5,321 nt of DNA from the NCBI GenBank assembly GCA_018818235.1, contig JAHISE010000042.1, positions 1-5,321 on the forward strand, given 5' to 3'. The notes beneath the pieces are model-generated. The model was not told the DNA's origin. It worked only from the letters and a program-made list of their open reading frames with translations, and did no database searches. Positions within the stretch are counted from its first letter, which is position 1. Each line of letters opens with the position of its first letter. The stretch comes from Patescibacteria group bacterium (GTDB lineage: Bacteria > Patescibacteriota > Gracilibacteria > Peribacterales > Peribacteraceae). Shown in pieces: positions 3,617-5,321 of the stretch. The translations under genes were made by a program, and so were the position numbers.

Positions 3617-5321
3617 ATATTTTTTTTGTTTTTTGTTAAGTGTTTTATAACGCAGTGACACTATTATCGCAATTATTACTGCTATTGCTGTGTATAACTT
3701 AACAGGCAGGATAATTTCAAGTATCAGTATTTCAAACAGTATTACAAGTGGCAATTCCAAAAGGAATAAGTCGGTAATGTATTTGAATTTCATTTGCTTA
3801 AGAATGGCATTAAAGCATGCATGCGGAATAAATACACAGAATAATGTGTATGTAATTATTAGAAGTAAGGTGTGAACATTCAGCCATTCCCAGTTTTGGA
3901 ATGGTATCATTAATAGTCCGAATAATCCTAATATTATTCCTATGTTAAATAACAGCTGAGGATACCTGACGCCGATTTTATGGTGTTGCAAAATGTATTC
4001 TGTGATAAGTGAATAACTGGAATAAGTTATAAGGGCCATTACGGAGAAAGTAATTCCGATTAATGGCAATTGGCTGAATGGAAGTGTTAGTAGATATATA
4101 CATGCAATACTTATTGCCAAAGCCAAAAAAGATATTTTGTATTTGATTTTGTATTGAATTAAAATAGTGATAATTGGAATCAGTACTATATTAAAACGCA
4201 ATATTGTTAAGTGTACTGACGGTGGCATTGTTACTAGTGCGTAGTAAGTGAATATAGGCAGTGCAATAAGTCCTATTGCAGGAAGAATTGCCAGTTTTAT
4301 GGCTTTTGGTATTGTCTGAAGCACACCAAATACATTTTTGCTCCAGAGGGAATAAAGAATTGATGAAAATATACAGAATGCAATAAGTCTGATTGTAAGT
4401 AATGAAATAGGTGTGATCCCGGTTTTAAGGAATGTTTTTGCTATTACAGGGTTTAAGCTCCAAAAAAGTATAACAACTCCAATCAGGAATTTTATAGGCA
4501 GTGACTTGGTAAAAATCATCAAATTTTCTACTCCTGCAGTTTTTAATTCGGTAGCTATGGATTTACGTTGGCTCGGCGTAAGGAATGCTTTTACTGTTAT
4601 TATTTCAGTACTTTGTTCTGGTTTATGTTGCTGGTGCAATGATTTAAATGATATTCTGTATTTGTTGTAAACACGAATTATTCTATGAAGTAATTCAGAA
4701 TCACCCATTTCTCTTTTATATTTCAAAGTGCACAAAGATGCTTTTTCATCTTTATCAAAACTTTTTGGGTGAAATAGTGCCTGATAAACATCTTCGGGAT
4801 CCAAATGACCATCTGCGATTGATTTGTAAACGTCATTTAAAGATGTGTGTCCGATATTTTTCAATACTAATTTTACTCCTTCACCATCAAGTTCCTCTAT
4901 AAAACCTTTATTGTGTTCACCAAGCGATTCTTGTAGCAGTTTTTTCCCTGCGCGAATTTTGTGATAATCAGATTGTTGTCCCAGTGCCTCTCGTATTATT
5001 GCAGTTGCGTATCCGGTATGCACCCAATCCAGCCACTCGCGTGTGAATGTATGGGCATTTGTCGGTGAAAAGTCCAGTGACGCAGCATTTTCTATTGGAA
5101 TTGCAAATTGTGTTTCTTTTCCATCTACGTTAATAGTTGAAACCGAAAGTGCCTTTTTGCCTAACAGGTAAAAGGCGCCGTCAAGTGCAGTTGCTCCTAT
5201 CGGAAGTGATATGACCTTGTCATTTGTTCCGTGTATGGCAATTGTATCTCCGAGAATATCACTTTGCAGGCTTGCCCAAAATTGTGCGCTGCGATCCGTG
5301 GTGTCTGCCGACAAAGTAGCA
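3590..5321 (-). CDS. RelA/SpoT-type TGS-helical region fused to an EamA/DMT transporter (5' partial)
   Basis: Residues are numbered from TTG 5314, but the frame stays open to the edge (GCT ACT precede it), so the gene surely begins outside the window. Residues 11-110 match the end of the RSH synthetase linker and the TGS domain: LPIGATALDGAF (37-48), NVDGKETQFAIPIENA (62-77), then REWLDWVHTGYATAIIREAL (92-111), the RSH 'DWL..V.T..A...IR' signature. Residues 112-215 fit the RSH helical domain (AGKKLLQESL; SLNDVYKSIADGHLDPEDV). Residues 237-267 form a beta-alpha-beta piece, possibly half an ACT domain. From about 272 there are ten hydrophobic segments (about 274-292, 302-323, 338-358, 366-387, 393-411, 414-436, 453-471, 480-500, 512-534, 536-555) and a Lys-rich tail, as in EamA/DMT inner-membrane exporters of metabolites. 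The RSH synthetase and hydrolase domains would lie upstream, unseen. The joined architecture is unfamiliar to me. No stop codon separates the halves. Confidence 0.8.
   Translation of the reverse strand, partial: ATLSADTTDRSAQFWASLQSDILGDTIAIHGTNDKVISLPIGATALDGAFYLLGKKALSVSTINVDGKETQFAIPIENAASLDFSPTNAHTFTREWLDWVHTGYATAIIREALGQQSDYHKIRAGKKLLQESLGEHNKGFIEELDGEGVKLVLKNIGHTSLNDVYKSIADGHLDPEDVYQALFHPKSFDKDEKASLCTLKYKREMGDSELLHRIIRVYNKYRISFKSLHQQHKPEQSTEIITVKAFLTPSQRKSIATELKTAGVENLMIFTKSLPIKFLIGVVILFWSLNPVIAKTFLKTGITPISLLTIRLIAFCIFSSILYSLWSKNVFGVLQTIPKAIKLAILPAIGLIALPIFTYYALVTMPPSVHLTILRFNIVLIPIITILIQYKIKYKISFLALAISIACIYLLTLPFSQLPLIGITFSVMALITYSSYSLITEYILQHHKIGVRYPQLLFNIGIILGLFGLLMIPFQNWEWLNVHTLLLIITYTLFCVFIPHACFNAILKQMKFKYITDLFLLELPLVILFEILILEIILPVKLYTAIAVIIAIIVSLRYKTLNKKQKKYLKRSMCIL
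3594..3634 (+). terminator. Weak candidate terminator at the end of the 387-aa gene
   Basis: AGGATGC (3594-3600) can pair with GCTCCT (3605-3610) around a 4-nt ACAT loop, with one bulged T. T tracts follow at 3620-3627 and 3629-3634. The 9-nt gap between stem and first T tract is longer than usual. The element straddles the stop codon and also encodes the Lys-rich tail of the opposite-strand gene, so the T-richness has another explanation. Confidence 0.25.
4517..4534 (-). promoter_or_regulatory. Possible internal ribosome binding site and start for the transporter half
   Basis: GGAG (minus strand, 4534-4531) precedes ATG at 4519-4517 by 11 nt, and a TTG at 4522-4520 by 8 nt. Initiation here would make a stand-alone transporter of 309 residues, starting MIFTKSLPIKFLIG and ending at the TGA at 3592-3590. 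That is a normal EamA length, and the first membrane helix begins within the first ten residues. The reading frame is continuous through this point, so fused and separate products could both be made. Other genes in the window lack such a GGAG, which makes it noticeable, but a four-base match is weak. Confidence 0.35.

Noticed and set aside
5312..5314. TTG as the start codon of the minus-strand fusion gene
   Set aside because: The frame is open to the window edge, and the residues after it begin inside the linker before a TGS domain, where RSH proteins normally have a synthetase domain upstream. The true start lies outside the window.

Overview
The window is bacterial DNA of low to moderate G+C content. 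It holds one partial gene on the left (minus strand), three plus-strand genes in the middle, and one large gene on the right (minus strand) that runs off the window. The left gene is clearly the N-terminus of an isoleucyl-tRNA synthetase of the eukaryote-like 'type 2' class. The gene starts lack clear Shine-Dalgarno sequences, the cytoplasmic proteins are unfamiliar, and one spacer is built of CGAAATN-type heptads. Together these suggest a candidate-phyla-radiation (Patescibacteria) genome, perhaps near Peregrinibacteria, but this is a low-confidence guess.

Layout: 1-279 minus, ileS N-terminus. 280-719, a 440-bp divergent spacer with three parts: a G+C-rich block (39 of 60 bases G/C at 311-370) in the probable ileS leader; a short upstream ORF ending in Ile/Leu/Val-rich codons and overlapping the ileS start; and an imperfect inverted repeat of about 57-nt arms (440-597). 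720-1844 plus, a zinc D-Ala-D-Ala dipeptidase-like protein (peptidase M15, VanX type) in which all five catalytic residues are present at exactly VanX spacing. 1937-2377 and 2453-3616 plus, two cytoplasmic proteins I do not recognise. 3590-5321 minus, a large ORF open at the right edge.

The right-hand ORF is the most interesting object. Its first ~215 visible residues look like the regulatory half of a RelA/SpoT (p)ppGpp enzyme: a TGS domain, then the helical domain. A short beta-alpha-beta segment that could be half an ACT domain follows. The frame then continues without a stop into a complete ten-helix EamA/DMT transporter. The two halves differ in base composition (about 40% versus 31% G+C in hand-counted blocks), and a GGAG sits just upstream of an ATG at the joint. 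The choices are a true RSH-transporter fusion, a recent fusion of two neighbouring genes, or one ORF with an internal start.

How the genes might work together: ileS is an independent housekeeping gene. The three plus-strand genes are co-oriented with 75-92-bp gaps and may be co-transcribed, but each has its own promoter-like sequence. Only the first suggests a job, cleaving D-Ala-D-Ala dipeptide in the cytoplasm. The last plus-strand gene and the fusion gene are convergent and overlap by 27 bp at their 3' ends.
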